From an uncultured Spongiibacteraceae bacterium (lineage in GTDB: Bacteria; Pseudomonadota; Gammaproteobacteria; Pseudomonadales; CAMLJR01): a stretch of DNA of 15,919 nucleotides. The number at the start of each line of letters is the position of its first letter. Position 1 is the first letter of the stretch. The stretch lies in the NCBI GenBank assembly GCA_946480345.1, contig CAMLJR010000062.1, positions 1-15,919 on the forward strand, given 5' to 3'. The notes under the pieces were generated by a model. That model had not been told where the DNA came from. It ran no database searches and saw only the letters and a list, made by a program, of their open reading frames with translations. Positions 6,885-14,923 of this stretch are shown here, one piece after another. A program made the position numbers and the translations under genes.

Positions 6885-7937
6885 ATGACCAGCTTGCGTA
6901 CTCCTCTTTGCGATTTACTCGGCTGCGACTATCCGATCATTCAAACCGCGATGGGCTGGGTGGCCACCGCTGAGCTGGTTGCGGCGAGCTGCAATGCCGG
7001 CGCATTCGGCTTTCTCGCCGCCGCCGTGATGACGCCCGCCGAGGTCGACGCATCGATCCTCAAAATCAAAGCGTTGACCGACAAACCGTTCGGCGTGAAT
7101 TTCCATATGTTCCAGCCGGGCGCGAAGGAAATCGTCGATCTGATCATCAAGCACAAGGTACGCGCCTGCAGTTACGGTCGCGGCCCCGATGCGAAAACGA
7201 TCGCCAAATTGCGCGACGGCGGCGTGGTCTGCATTCCGACGGTCGGCGCGGTCAAGCATGCGCAGAAAGCGATTCAACTCGGCGCGAACGCGGTCGTGGT
7301 GCAGGGCGGCGAAGGCGGCGGTCACACCGGCGCGATAGCGAGCTCCATTCTGCTGCCGCAGGTCCTCGACGCTGTGAATGTCCCCGTCGTTGCGGCGGGC
7401 GGTTTTCGCGACGGTCGCGGTCTTGCTGCCGCATTGGCGTATGGCGCCACCGGTATCGCGATGGGCACGCGTTTCCTGTTGACGAAGGAAAGTCCGGTGC
7501 CCGAGGCGACCAAGTCGCGTTACATCTCGTGCGAGCCGACCGACATGATCGTCAGCGAAAAGCTTGATGGCTTGCCGCAACGCATGCTGCTGAATGAAAC
7601 GCTGAAAGAGCTGGAAAATACCGGCTCGCTCGGCATGCTGATGATCGCGCTACGCAATGGTTTGGCCTATCGCAAAATGACCGGCGCCTCGATTTTCAGT
7701 CTGCTCGGTTCGGCCATGGCGATGCGCAAGGCGCAGGGTTTGAGTCTCGGTCAGACGATGATGTCGGCGAATGCGCCGATGATGATTCAGGAAGCGATGG
7801 TGCTGGGCCATCCGGACAAGGGCATTCTGCCGGGCGGCCAGGTGGCTGGCGCGATTGGCGATATTCCGAGCTGCGCCGAGCTGGTGGCGGCGATCGTTGC
7901 GCAGGCAGAAGTTCGTCTGTCCGTGCTTTGTAAATAG
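6885..7937 (+). CDS. IpdC-like flavin-dependent reductase (nitronate monooxygenase family)
   Basis: This 350-residue FMN-binding TIM barrel belongs to the 2-nitropropane dioxygenase/nitronate monooxygenase family (M. tuberculosis IpdC is about 355). Phosphate- and flavin-binding motifs include GGEGGGHTG (141-149), AAGGFRDGRG (170-179) and GIAMGTRF (190-197). In steroid degraders IpdC acts on the indanedione CoA ester together with the SDR IpdF, shifting oxidation state or double bonds before ring opening; it is not a nitronate enzyme. The gene begins 4 bp after ipdB, which suggests translational coupling, and its own ribosome site lies inside the ipdB end. Automatic annotation as nitronate monooxygenase would be misleading here. 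Confidence 0.85.
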   Translation: MTSLRTPLCDLLGCDYPIIQTAMGWVATAELVAASCNAGAFGFLAAAVMTPAEVDASILKIKALTDKPFGVNFHMFQPGAKEIVDLIIKHKVRACSYGRGPDAKTIAKLRDGGVVCIPTVGAVKHAQKAIQLGANAVVVQGGEGGGHTGAIASSILLPQVLDAVNVPVVAAGGFRDGRGLAAALAYGATGIAMGTRFLLTKESPVPEATKSRYISCEPTDMIVSEKLDGLPQRMLLNETLKELENTGSLGMLMIALRNGLAYRKMTGASIFSLLGSAMAMRKAQGLSLGQTMMSANAPMMIQEAMVLGHPDKGILPGGQVAGAIGDIPSCAELVAAIVAQAEVRLSVLCK

Positions 7938-7957
7938 TCATTCGGAGAATTCGAAAC

Positions 7958-8704
7958 ATGGTCTTTCAAACCACTATCGACAACGGCATCGCCGAAATGG
8001 TGTTCAACAAGCCGCCGGTCAATGCCTTCGACAGCCATGGCTGGTACGCGATTGCCGATGAAATCAATGCGCTCGGCCGCAACGACGATGTGCGCGTGAT
8101 CATCATCCGCGCCGAAGGCAAAGGCTTCTGCGCCGGCGTCGATATCAAAGAACTCGCCGCCGATGGCAGCAAGATTGTCGACGTGAATAAAGGCAATTAC
8201 GCGACGTTCAAAGCGGTGCATTTGAATCCGAAGCCAGTGATCGTTGCGGTACACGGTTTCGTGCTCGGCGGCGGCATCGGCATCGCGGGCGCGGCGGATA
8301 TTCTCGTAGCATCCGAATGCGCACGTTTCGGCGTGCCCGAAGTCGATCGTGGGGCAATGGGCGGCGGTGCGCATTTGCAGCGTCTGTTTCCGGTGCAGAA
8401 AGTGCGTTACATGTATTTCACCGGCGACTTCATCGACGCGAAAGAAGCGTATCGCTTCGGTTCGATCGAATGCGTCGTGCCGCGCGACCAGTTGCGCGAT
8501 AAAGCGCTGGAAATCGCGCGCAAAATCGCCGACAAGAGCCCGCGCATGATTCAGCTCGCGAAAGAAGCGCTGACCGGCGTCGAGGATGGCAGCCTCGAAG
8601 ACAAATACCGCTGGGAGCAGGGTTTCACGTTCGAGGCGTATACCTCGCCGGATTCGCAGGAAGCGCGCGATGCATTCGTGCAGAAGCGCGACGCGAAGTT
8701 TTAA
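7958..8704 (+). CDS. EchA20-like crotonase-family ring D hydrolase
   Basis: This 248-residue crotonase-fold protein matches M. tuberculosis EchA20 (about 247). EchA20 hydrolyses a carbon-carbon bond in ring D of HIEC-CoA to give COCHEA-CoA, the substrate of IpdAB. The first oxyanion-hole segment is GKGFCAG (54-60) and the second is GFVLGGGIG (100-108). Of the two catalytic glutamates of enoyl-CoA hydratase, the second is kept (E128 in PEVDRG). The first, normally in GGGCELA, is glycine (G107 in GGGIGIA). Loss of that glutamate argues against simple hydratase activity. The ATG at 7958 has a cggaga ribosome site, and the gap to ipdC is 20 bp. Confidence 0.88.
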   Translation: MVFQTTIDNGIAEMVFNKPPVNAFDSHGWYAIADEINALGRNDDVRVIIIRAEGKGFCAGVDIKELAADGSKIVDVNKGNYATFKAVHLNPKPVIVAVHGFVLGGGIGIAGAADILVASECARFGVPEVDRGAMGGGAHLQRLFPVQKVRYMYFTGDFIDAKEAYRFGSIECVVPRDQLRDKALEIARKIADKSPRMIQLAKEALTGVEDGSLEDKYRWEQGFTFEAYTSPDSQEARDAFVQKRDAKF

Positions 8705-8731
8705 TTTCAAACTCCAGGGTTGAGAAACAGC

Positions 8732-9892
8732 ATGGAATTAACCTTTACCGAAGAGCAGAAAGCCTTCCGTCGCGAAGTGCGCGAATGGCTCGAAGCGAAC
8801 GTGCCGGCCAAGCCGCTCGAAACCTTCGATACCGCAGAAGGCTTCGAACAGCATCGCGAGTGGGAAAAAACGCTCGCGAAAGGCAATTGGGGTATGGTCA
8901 CGTGGCCGAAGGAATACGGCGGCCGCGGTTGCAACCTCATCGAATGGCTGATTTTCGAGGAAGAGTACTACCGCATTCGCGCGCCGCTGCGCGTGAATCA
9001 GAACGGCATCTTCCTGCTCGGTCCGACGCTGATGGAATACGGCACACCCGAACAGAAAGCGCGCTACCTGACCAAAATGGCCAGCGGCGAGGAAATGTGG
9101 GCGCAGGGCTGGTCCGAGCCGGGTGCCGGTTCCGACATGGCGGCGATTCGCGCGAAAGCGACCCGCGAGGGCGATGAGTACGTGCTGAGCGGCCAGAAAA
9201 TCTGGTCGACGCGCGCCGTATTTGCCGATTGGGTGTTCTGTATTTTCCGCACCGATCCTGAATCGTCGCGCCACCACGGGTTGTCGTTTATTTTCGTTCC
9301 GCTGAACACGCCGGGCGTCACCGTGCGCCCGATTCCGCAGCTCGACGGGCTGCCCGGTTTCGCCGAGATTTTCTTCGACGACGCGCGTGTGCCGGTATCG
9401 AATCGCCTCGGCGACGAAGGGCAGGGCTGGCATATCGCGATGTCGACCGCCGGTTTCGAGCGCGGCCTGATGCTGCGTTCGCCGGCACGCTTCCAGGAAA
9501 CGGCGAAGCGTCTGGTCGAACTGTATCGCTCGCGCCGCAACGACATTCTCGATCTCGCGATCGAAGATTCGGTAGTGCGCTGCTACATGGATGCCGAGTC
9601 GTACGCGCTCAGCACCTATCAAACCGCGTCGCGGTTGATCAAAGGCGGCAAGATCGGCGCCGAGGCGAGCCTGAACAAAATCTTCTGGTCCGAGCTCGAT
9701 CTGCGCATGCACGAAACGGCGATGAGCCTGCTCGGTGCCCGCGCCGAATTGATTTCCGAAGGCGAAGAAAATTCCGATCTCGGCCAATGGCTCGATGGTT
9801 TCCTGTTTGCGCAGTCGGGGCCGATTTATGCCGGCACCAACGAAATTCAGCGCAATATCATTGCCGAGCGTCTGCTCGGTATGCCGCGCTGA
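8732..9892 (+). CDS. Acyl-CoA dehydrogenase, FadE31-like catalytic subunit
   Basis: This is a 386-residue acyl-CoA dehydrogenase using FAD. WSEPGAGSD (127-135) and the SGQKIWS segment (153-159) shape the flavin and substrate site. The usual C-terminal glutamate in YEGT is replaced (IYAGTNEIQR). A glutamate at the alternative, isovaleryl-CoA-dehydrogenase-type position is present (E243 in GFERG) and is probably the catalytic base. The sequence most resembles my recollection of M. tuberculosis FadE31, which works on late, linear intermediates such as 4-methyl-5-oxo-octanedioyl-CoA. I place the start at the ATG 8732; an in-frame TTG at 8720 would add four residues. The next gene, 18 bp on, is its likely heteromer partner. 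Confidence 0.88.
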   Translation: MELTFTEEQKAFRREVREWLEANVPAKPLETFDTAEGFEQHREWEKTLAKGNWGMVTWPKEYGGRGCNLIEWLIFEEEYYRIRAPLRVNQNGIFLLGPTLMEYGTPEQKARYLTKMASGEEMWAQGWSEPGAGSDMAAIRAKATREGDEYVLSGQKIWSTRAVFADWVFCIFRTDPESSRHHGLSFIFVPLNTPGVTVRPIPQLDGLPGFAEIFFDDARVPVSNRLGDEGQGWHIAMSTAGFERGLMLRSPARFQETAKRLVELYRSRRNDILDLAIEDSVVRCYMDAESYALSTYQTASRLIKGGKIGAEASLNKIFWSELDLRMHETAMSLLGARAELISEGEENSDLGQWLDGFLFAQSGPIYAGTNEIQRNIIAERLLGMPR

Positions 9893-9910
9893 GTGGGGGT
9901 GTAGAACATT

Positions 9911-10996
9911 ATGGATTTCACGTTTACCGAAGACCAGATTGCGCTGCGCGACAGCGTGCGCGATTTTCTGCAAAACGAAGTCACGCCGGAATCGATTCGC
10001 AAGCGCTGGGAAAATCCCGACGACGACCTGTGGCCGCAAATGGTCGAACTCGGTCTGACCGCGATGCTGGTGCCGGAAGAATATGACGGCCTCGGCTTGA
10101 ATCCGATCGATTTCGTATTGATCGCCGAGGAATGCGGCAAAGTGGCTTTGCCCGGTCCGATCGTCAATACCGCGCTGGTCGCAACGCCGTTGCTGGCCAG
10201 TCTCGCCGCGCAGAACGAACGCTGCGCCGATGTGCTCCGCCAACTCGCTACCGGCGAAACGCGCGTCGCCGTTCAACATTGGATCAATCCCTTCGTCAAT
10301 GCAGCGGATAAAGCCGATTGGCTGCTGCTGCCGAATGGCGACGAAGTGCATCTGGTCGCGCGCGATCAGGTCAAACTGACCGCGCAGAAAAGCGTCGATC
10401 CCTCGCGTCGCCTGTTCAAGATCGATTGGACACCGAGTCGCGATACCGTCGTCTGCAGCGGCACACAGGGTGCCGACCTGTGGCGCTCATCGCTGAATCG
10501 CGGTGCGCTCGGTACCGCCGCGCAAATGGTTGGTCTGTCCGAAAGAATGGTACAGATGGCAGTGCAGTACAGTACCGATCGTCAGCAGTTCGGCAAGCCA
10601 ATCGGCAGCTTCCAGGCGATGAAACACCTGCTGGCAAACTGCGCGGTGAAATACGAATTTGCACGCTCGCCGTTGTATCGCGCGGCGTATACCGTCAGCG
10701 TCAATCCGACCCGCGCCGATTTCGCGGTCTCGCACGCGAAAGCTGCGGCCAGCGAAGCGGCGTTGTTATCCGCGCGCAATAGCATGCAGGTGCACGGCGC
10801 GATGGGTTACACCTGGGAATGCGATCTGCACATTTTCATGAAACGCGCGTGGACGCTTGACAAGGCTTGGGGCGACCCCGGCTTCCACAAGAATCGCGTG
10901 CACGAATGGCTGCTGAACGAACGCGCGCTGATCGGCGCAGAAAACACCTTCGGTCGCCTGACCATTCTGCCGACCGATGGCATGAAATCCCACTGA
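9911..10996 (+). CDS. Acyl-CoA dehydrogenase, FadE32-like non-catalytic partner
   Basis: This is a 361-residue acyl-CoA dehydrogenase fold protein, shorter than a typical member. The FAD-binding R224-QQFGKPIGSFQ stretch (224-235) and the QVHGAMGYTWE segment (293-303) are kept. Residues lined up with the FERG glutamate of the gene before are glycine or alanine, and there is no EGT motif, so it probably lacks a catalytic base. In steroid degraders such proteins pair with a catalytic subunit as alpha2-beta2 heterotetramers. The order here mirrors fadE31-fadE32 in M. tuberculosis. The middle domain (about 115-185) looks divergent. The gap after it, 52 bp, is longer than others in the operon and holds only a short atcaa/ttgat repeat. 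Confidence 0.85.
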   Translation: MDFTFTEDQIALRDSVRDFLQNEVTPESIRKRWENPDDDLWPQMVELGLTAMLVPEEYDGLGLNPIDFVLIAEECGKVALPGPIVNTALVATPLLASLAAQNERCADVLRQLATGETRVAVQHWINPFVNAADKADWLLLPNGDEVHLVARDQVKLTAQKSVDPSRRLFKIDWTPSRDTVVCSGTQGADLWRSSLNRGALGTAAQMVGLSERMVQMAVQYSTDRQQFGKPIGSFQAMKHLLANCAVKYEFARSPLYRAAYTVSVNPTRADFAVSHAKAAASEAALLSARNSMQVHGAMGYTWECDLHIFMKRAWTLDKAWGDPGFHKNRVHEWLLNERALIGAENTFGRLTILPTDGMKSH

Positions 10997-11048
10997 TCGA
11001 ATAGAGGTTTTGATGTGTTCGATCAACGATTGATTACGAGGTAACAAC

Positions 11049-12197
11049 ATGGCCGAAGCCTATATCGTCGACGCAGTTCGTTCACCGACGGGCCGCCGCA
11101 AAGGCGGTCTTGCGCATGTGCACGGCGCCGATCTCGGCGCGCATGTATTGAAAGCCATCGTCGAGCGCAATGGCGTTCCCGACAATGAATACGACGACGT
11201 GATTTTCGGCTGCGTCGATACGATTGGCCCGCTCGCCGGCGATATCGCGCGCACCGCGTGGCTCGCTGCCGGTTTATCGCAGGAAGTGCCGGGCACGACG
11301 ATCGATCGCCAGTGCGGTTCGTCGCAGCAGGCGGTGCATTTCGCCGCGCAAGCGGTGATGTCGGGCACGATGGATGTGGTCGTCGCCGGCGGTGTGCAGA
11401 CAATGACGCAGATTCCGATTTCGTCGGCGATGACGGCAGCGGAACCGCTCGGTTTTAAAGATCCGTTCTCGGGTTCGAAAGGTTGGGTCGAGCGCTACGG
11501 CGCCGAGCCGCCGACACAATTCAAATCGGCGCAGATGATTGCCGATAAATGGAATCTGTCGCGGCACGATCTCGAAGTCTATTCGCTCGAATCGCACAAT
11601 CGCGCGTTACGCGCTATCGCCGAAGGTCGTTTCAAACGCGAAATTCTGCCGCTGGAAGGCGTCGAAAACGACGAAACGCCGCGTCAGACCAGTCTCGAAA
11701 AAATGGCCGGACTCGAATATTTATTCGGCTGTGAAAAAGTCACCGCCGCTGTATCGAGCCAGACCTGCGATGCATCGAGCGCGTTGCTGATCGTTTCCGA
11801 AACGGCATTGAAACGCTACAACCTGACGCCGCGTGCGCGCATTCATCACATGAGCGTGCGCGCCGACGATCCGATCTGGATGCTCACCGCGCCGATTCCG
11901 GCAACGCAATATGCGCTGAAAAAAGCCGGCATGAAATTGCAGGACATCGATCTCGTCGAAATCAACGAAGCGTTTGCATCGGTGGTCATGGCGTGGTTGA
12001 AAGAGACCGGGTACCCGCACGAAAAAACCAACGTCAACGGCGGCGGCATAGCGCTCGGTCATCCGCTCGGCGCGACTGGCGCGCGCTTGATGACCACGCT
12101 GCTGCATGAACTGGAACGTCAGAACCTGCGCTACGGCTTGCAAACGATGTGCGAAGGCGGCGGTCAGGCAAACGTCACGATTATCGAAAGACTGTAA
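11049..12197 (+). CDS. FadA6-like thiolase
   Basis: This 382-residue thiolase (M. tuberculosis FadA6 is about 386) has the full catalytic set. The nucleophile is C89 in DRQCGSS, NEAF lies at 306-309, the histidine is H338 in GGGIALGHP, and the second cysteine is C368 in MCEGGG. FadA6 is proposed to cleave the beta-keto thioester MOODA-CoA made by IpdAB, releasing acetyl-CoA and 4-methyl-5-oxo-octanedioyl-CoA. The ATG at 11049 follows a weak gagg site. The gene ends 13 bp before the SDR. A general acetyl-CoA acetyltransferase is the alternative, but context favours the steroid role. Confidence 0.9.
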   Translation: MAEAYIVDAVRSPTGRRKGGLAHVHGADLGAHVLKAIVERNGVPDNEYDDVIFGCVDTIGPLAGDIARTAWLAAGLSQEVPGTTIDRQCGSSQQAVHFAAQAVMSGTMDVVVAGGVQTMTQIPISSAMTAAEPLGFKDPFSGSKGWVERYGAEPPTQFKSAQMIADKWNLSRHDLEVYSLESHNRALRAIAEGRFKREILPLEGVENDETPRQTSLEKMAGLEYLFGCEKVTAAVSSQTCDASSALLIVSETALKRYNLTPRARIHHMSVRADDPIWMLTAPIPATQYALKKAGMKLQDIDLVEINEAFASVVMAWLKETGYPHEKTNVNGGGIALGHPLGATGARLMTTLLHELERQNLRYGLQTMCEGGGQANVTIIERL

Positions 12198-12210
12198 GAG
12201 AGAACGACTC

Positions 12211-13095
12211 ATGGGAATTTGTAACGGCAGAGTAGTCATTATCACCGGCGCCGGCGGCGGTCTGGGCCGCGCACATGCGCTGACATTCGCAGCTGAAGGT
12301 GCGAGCGTCGTCGTCAACGACATCAATCGCGAAGCCGCGCAAAAAGTCGTCGACGAAATTAAAGCGAAAGGCGGCAAGGCAATCGCGAATACCTCGGACA
12401 TTACCAATTACGCCGATAGCGAGAACGCAGTGAAAGAAGCGATCGAAGCGTTCGGCGATCTGCATGTCGTCGTCAACAACGCCGGCATCAACCGCGATCG
12501 CATGTTTGCGTCGATGAGCGAATCCGAGTGGGACGCCATTATGGCCGTGCATTTGAAAGGCCATTTCTGTATCTCATCGCATGCCGTGCACTACTGGCGC
12601 GATCAGTCGAAAGCGGGCAATAAAGTCGATGCGCGCATTATCAACACCACGTCGGGTGCGGGCCTGCAAGGCTCGATCGGTCAATCCAATTACGCCGCCG
12701 CGAAAGCCGGTATCGCAGCACTGACCTTGAATCAGGCTGCTGAATTGCGCCGCTACGGCATCACCGCCAATGCAGTTGCTCCGGCCGCACGCACCGGTAT
12801 GACGACGGCAGTCGAATCGATGGCGACGCGCATGGCGAAGCCGGAAGACGGCAGCTTCGATTACTGGGCGCCGGAAAACGTATCGTCGCTGGTGGTATGG
12901 CTCGGCTCCGAACAAGCCGCGAATGTGACCGGCAATGTATTCGAAGCAGAAGGCGGAAAAATTTCCGTCGCCGACGGCTGGCGCAAAGGCCCGGAAGTCG
13001 ACAAAGGCGCGCGCTGGGAGCCGGCGGAAGTCGGTGGTGCAGTCGAAGAGATTCTGAAAAAAGCTGTGCCGGCGCAGAAGGTTTACGGTAGTTGA
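12211..13095 (+). CDS. SDR, Rv3548c-like hydroxyacyl-CoA dehydrogenase candidate
   Basis: This 294-residue SDR has TGAGGGLG (12-19) for nucleotide binding, NNAG (89-92), a likely catalytic S148 and Y161-AAA-K165. It is longer than a minimal SDR, with a C-terminal extension, and resembles the dehydrogenase domain of Fox2/HSD17B4 multifunctional enzymes. From memory it is closest to M. tuberculosis Rv3548c (about 304 residues), which sits near echA20 and ipdAB. A beta-hydroxyacyl-CoA dehydrogenase step in late side-chain or ring C/D breakdown is likely. It could also supply the IpdF reaction, since no clear ipdF is seen. The ATG at 12211 has a gagaga ribosome site. It follows fadA6 by 13 bp and is the last gene before the DUF pair. 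Confidence 0.87.
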   Translation: MGICNGRVVIITGAGGGLGRAHALTFAAEGASVVVNDINREAAQKVVDEIKAKGGKAIANTSDITNYADSENAVKEAIEAFGDLHVVVNNAGINRDRMFASMSESEWDAIMAVHLKGHFCISSHAVHYWRDQSKAGNKVDARIINTTSGAGLQGSIGQSNYAAAKAGIAALTLNQAAELRRYGITANAVAPAARTGMTTAVESMATRMAKPEDGSFDYWAPENVSSLVVWLGSEQAANVTGNVFEAEGGKISVADGWRKGPEVDKGARWEPAEVGGAVEEILKKAVPAQKVYGS

Positions 13096-13184
13096 GTAAT
13101 TAAAATCTAGAGCAAAATACCGCGACTAAGTGTATGTGTTAGAAGTGCGAATGGATTCAGTGAAAATAAAACAAGGAGGTTGTT

Positions 13185-13442
13185 ATGCCGGTTATCAGCC
13201 GTTTTTTGGGTATTGTCATTTCGATGTATTGGAATGACCACACGCCGCCACACTTTCATGCGCGATATGGCGATTTTGAAATCATCGTGCATATTCTGAC
13301 CGGAGTAGTGGAAGGTAAATTCCCGAAGCGGGCGCTGCAGCATGTGATGGAGTGGTACGAGCTGCATAGGGATGAATTGTTAACGGATTGGGAATTGTGT
13401 CGTTCCAATCAAATGCCGGAGCCTATTTCTCCGTTGGAGTAA
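13185..13442 (+). CDS. DUF4160 domain protein
   Basis: This 85-residue protein has the DUF4160 pattern: MPVISRF at the N-terminus, then MYWNDHTPPHFHARYGD (14-30) with its histidine/proline cluster. The function of the family is unknown. DUF4160 genes commonly lie next to DUF2442 genes, as here, and are often listed as toxin-antitoxin-like pairs without firm proof. The ribosome site aaggagg (13173-13179) is the best in the window. The pair has about 46% GC (hand count over 13201-13740) against roughly 55-58% in neighbouring genes, and the upstream 89 bp are A/T rich, so it is probably a later insertion into the operon. Histidines H19, H23 and H25 could bind a metal, which is speculation. Confidence 0.88.
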   Translation: MPVISRFLGIVISMYWNDHTPPHFHARYGDFEIIVHILTGVVEGKFPKRALQHVMEWYELHRDELLTDWELCRSNQMPEPISPLE

Positions 13443-13446
13443 TGCA

Positions 13447-13734
13447 ATGCTTCTTCATGTGAGCAATGCAAAATATCTGGATGGCTATCGCATTGAGGTG
13501 CAATTCAGCGACGGTCGTTCAGGTGTTGTTGATTTGGCCGCATCATTGAACGGGCCGGTTTTTGCCGTGTTAAAGAATCAGCATGAGTTTGAAAAATTCA
13601 CGGTAGATGAAGACTTAAAAACGATTGTTTGGCAAAGCGGCGCCGATATGGCTCCGGAATATTTGTACTTTCAGGCATTCAAACAGCAAAAAGAATTGCA
13701 GCCCCTATTCCAGCAATGGGGCTACGTAGCGTAG
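13447..13734 (+). CDS. DUF2442 domain protein
   Basis: This 95-residue protein shows the DUF2442 pattern: a strand-rich start (DGYRIEVQFSDGRSGVVDL) and a C-terminal IVWQSGADMAPEYLY segment. The molecular function is unknown. It begins 4 bp after the DUF4160 stop, so the two are coupled. Its stop codon overlaps the only visible ribosome site (aggt) of the acyl-CoA dehydrogenase gene 12 bp downstream, so the pair is likely read through with the catabolic genes. Codon use is AT-richer than in the flanking genes. Confidence 0.88.
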   Translation: MLLHVSNAKYLDGYRIEVQFSDGRSGVVDLAASLNGPVFAVLKNQHEFEKFTVDEDLKTIVWQSGADMAPEYLYFQAFKQQKELQPLFQQWGYVA

Positions 13735-13746
13735 GTAATTTCATTT

Positions 13747-14913
13747 ATGGAATTTCGTTTCAACGAAGAACAACAAATGATTCGCGATACCGCGGCGGCG
13801 TTTCTTGCCGAGGTATCGGATTCCGCCGCGGTGCGCCGTGCAATGGCGACCGAGCAGGGTTATGAAGATTCAGTATGGAAACGCATCACCGCCGATATGT
13901 ACTGGCAGGCGATTCATATTCCTGAAGAGTTCGGCGGACTCGGTCTCGGCTATGTCGAACTCGTTGCGTTATTCGAACAAATGGGGCGTTATCTGTTGTG
14001 CTCGCCGTTTTTGTCGAGCGTGGCATTCGCGACCAATGCGCTGTTGATTGCGGCGGACGACGAACAGAAAGCCGAATGGCTGCCGCAGCTCGCGAGCGGC
14101 GATCTCACCGGTACGCTCGCATGGAGCGGCGCGGGTCAAGCGCTGGGTGCTGATGCAGTAAAAGCGACATGGGAAAAAAACGCAGGCGGTTACGTGCTTA
14201 ACGGTACCTTGCGTTATGTGCCGGATGGACACACAGCGGGTTTATTAATCGTTGCGGCGCGCGCAAAAAACTCCAGCGGTGAAAACGGCATTTCGCTGTT
14301 CGTATTGCCAGCGAATACCAATGGCGTAGCGCGCACGTGGCTGCCGACCATGGACCAGACACGCAAGCAGGCAGAAATCGTTCTGAACAACGTCGAGGTG
14401 AGCACCTCGGCTCTACTCGGCGATGAAGGACAGGGTTGGTCGGCGCTGAACAAAACGCTGCAACTCGCGCAAATCGCTGTCGCTGCCGAGCAAATGGGCG
14501 GTGCGCAGCAGGCGCTCGATCTCACCGTCGAATACACGAACGGCCGTTATCAATTCAATCGTCCGGTCGCCAGTTTTCAGGGTATGAAACATAAAGCGGC
14601 GGACATGATGTTGAAGGCGGAATCGGCGCGTTCGGCGGTTTATTACGCTGCGTGTGTCGCCCACGAAGCGTTATCGACCGAAGGCAATGCCGAACTTGCT
14701 GCGGAATTACCGGAAGCGGCGGCGATCGCCAAGGCGTATTGCTCCGATGCCTATTTCTTCAATGCCGGCTGCGGAATTCAAATGTTTGGCGGCGTTGGCT
14801 TCACGTGGGAATACGACATTCAGTTGTATTTCAAGCGTGCGAAATCCTCCGAAACCCTGCTCGGCAATGGTGCCTACCATCGCGAGCAGTTGGCAAAGCA
14901 GCTGCTGGATTGA
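13747..14913 (+). CDS. Acyl-CoA dehydrogenase, IpdE2 (FadE33)-like partner subunit
   Basis: This is a 388-residue acyl-CoA dehydrogenase fold protein with the R267-YQFNRPVASFQ flavin segment (267-277) and IQMFGGVGFTWEYD (344-357). The position matching the FERG glutamate of the next gene is alanine (A241), and there is no EGT motif, so it likely lacks the catalytic base. With the following gene it would form an IpdE1-IpdE2 heteromer, the dehydrogenase that acts on the indanedione propionyl-CoA side chain. At 388 residues it is longer than M. tuberculosis FadE33 (about 318). FadE32 is the alternative assignment. The gap to the next gene is 10 bp. Confidence 0.85.
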   Translation: MEFRFNEEQQMIRDTAAAFLAEVSDSAAVRRAMATEQGYEDSVWKRITADMYWQAIHIPEEFGGLGLGYVELVALFEQMGRYLLCSPFLSSVAFATNALLIAADDEQKAEWLPQLASGDLTGTLAWSGAGQALGADAVKATWEKNAGGYVLNGTLRYVPDGHTAGLLIVAARAKNSSGENGISLFVLPANTNGVARTWLPTMDQTRKQAEIVLNNVEVSTSALLGDEGQGWSALNKTLQLAQIAVAAEQMGGAQQALDLTVEYTNGRYQFNRPVASFQGMKHKAADMMLKAESARSAVYYAACVAHEALSTEGNAELAAELPEAAAIAKAYCSDAYFFNAGCGIQMFGGVGFTWEYDIQLYFKRAKSSETLLGNGAYHREQLAKQLLD

Positions 14914-14923
14914 GGTCGACATT

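Noticed and set aside
6885..7937. Nitronate monooxygenase as the true function
   Set aside because: The fold matches, but position between ipdB and echA20 and the length match IpdC.
8738..10351. 537-residue open frame on the minus strand
   Set aside because: It lies fully antisense to two well-supported acyl-CoA dehydrogenase genes and shows no recognisable domain; GC-rich codon bias produces such open antisense frames.
13185..13734. Calling the DUF4160/DUF2442 pair a toxin-antitoxin system
   Set aside because: Size and coupling fit, but neither family has an activity that I can confirm, so it is left as an unknown-function pair.
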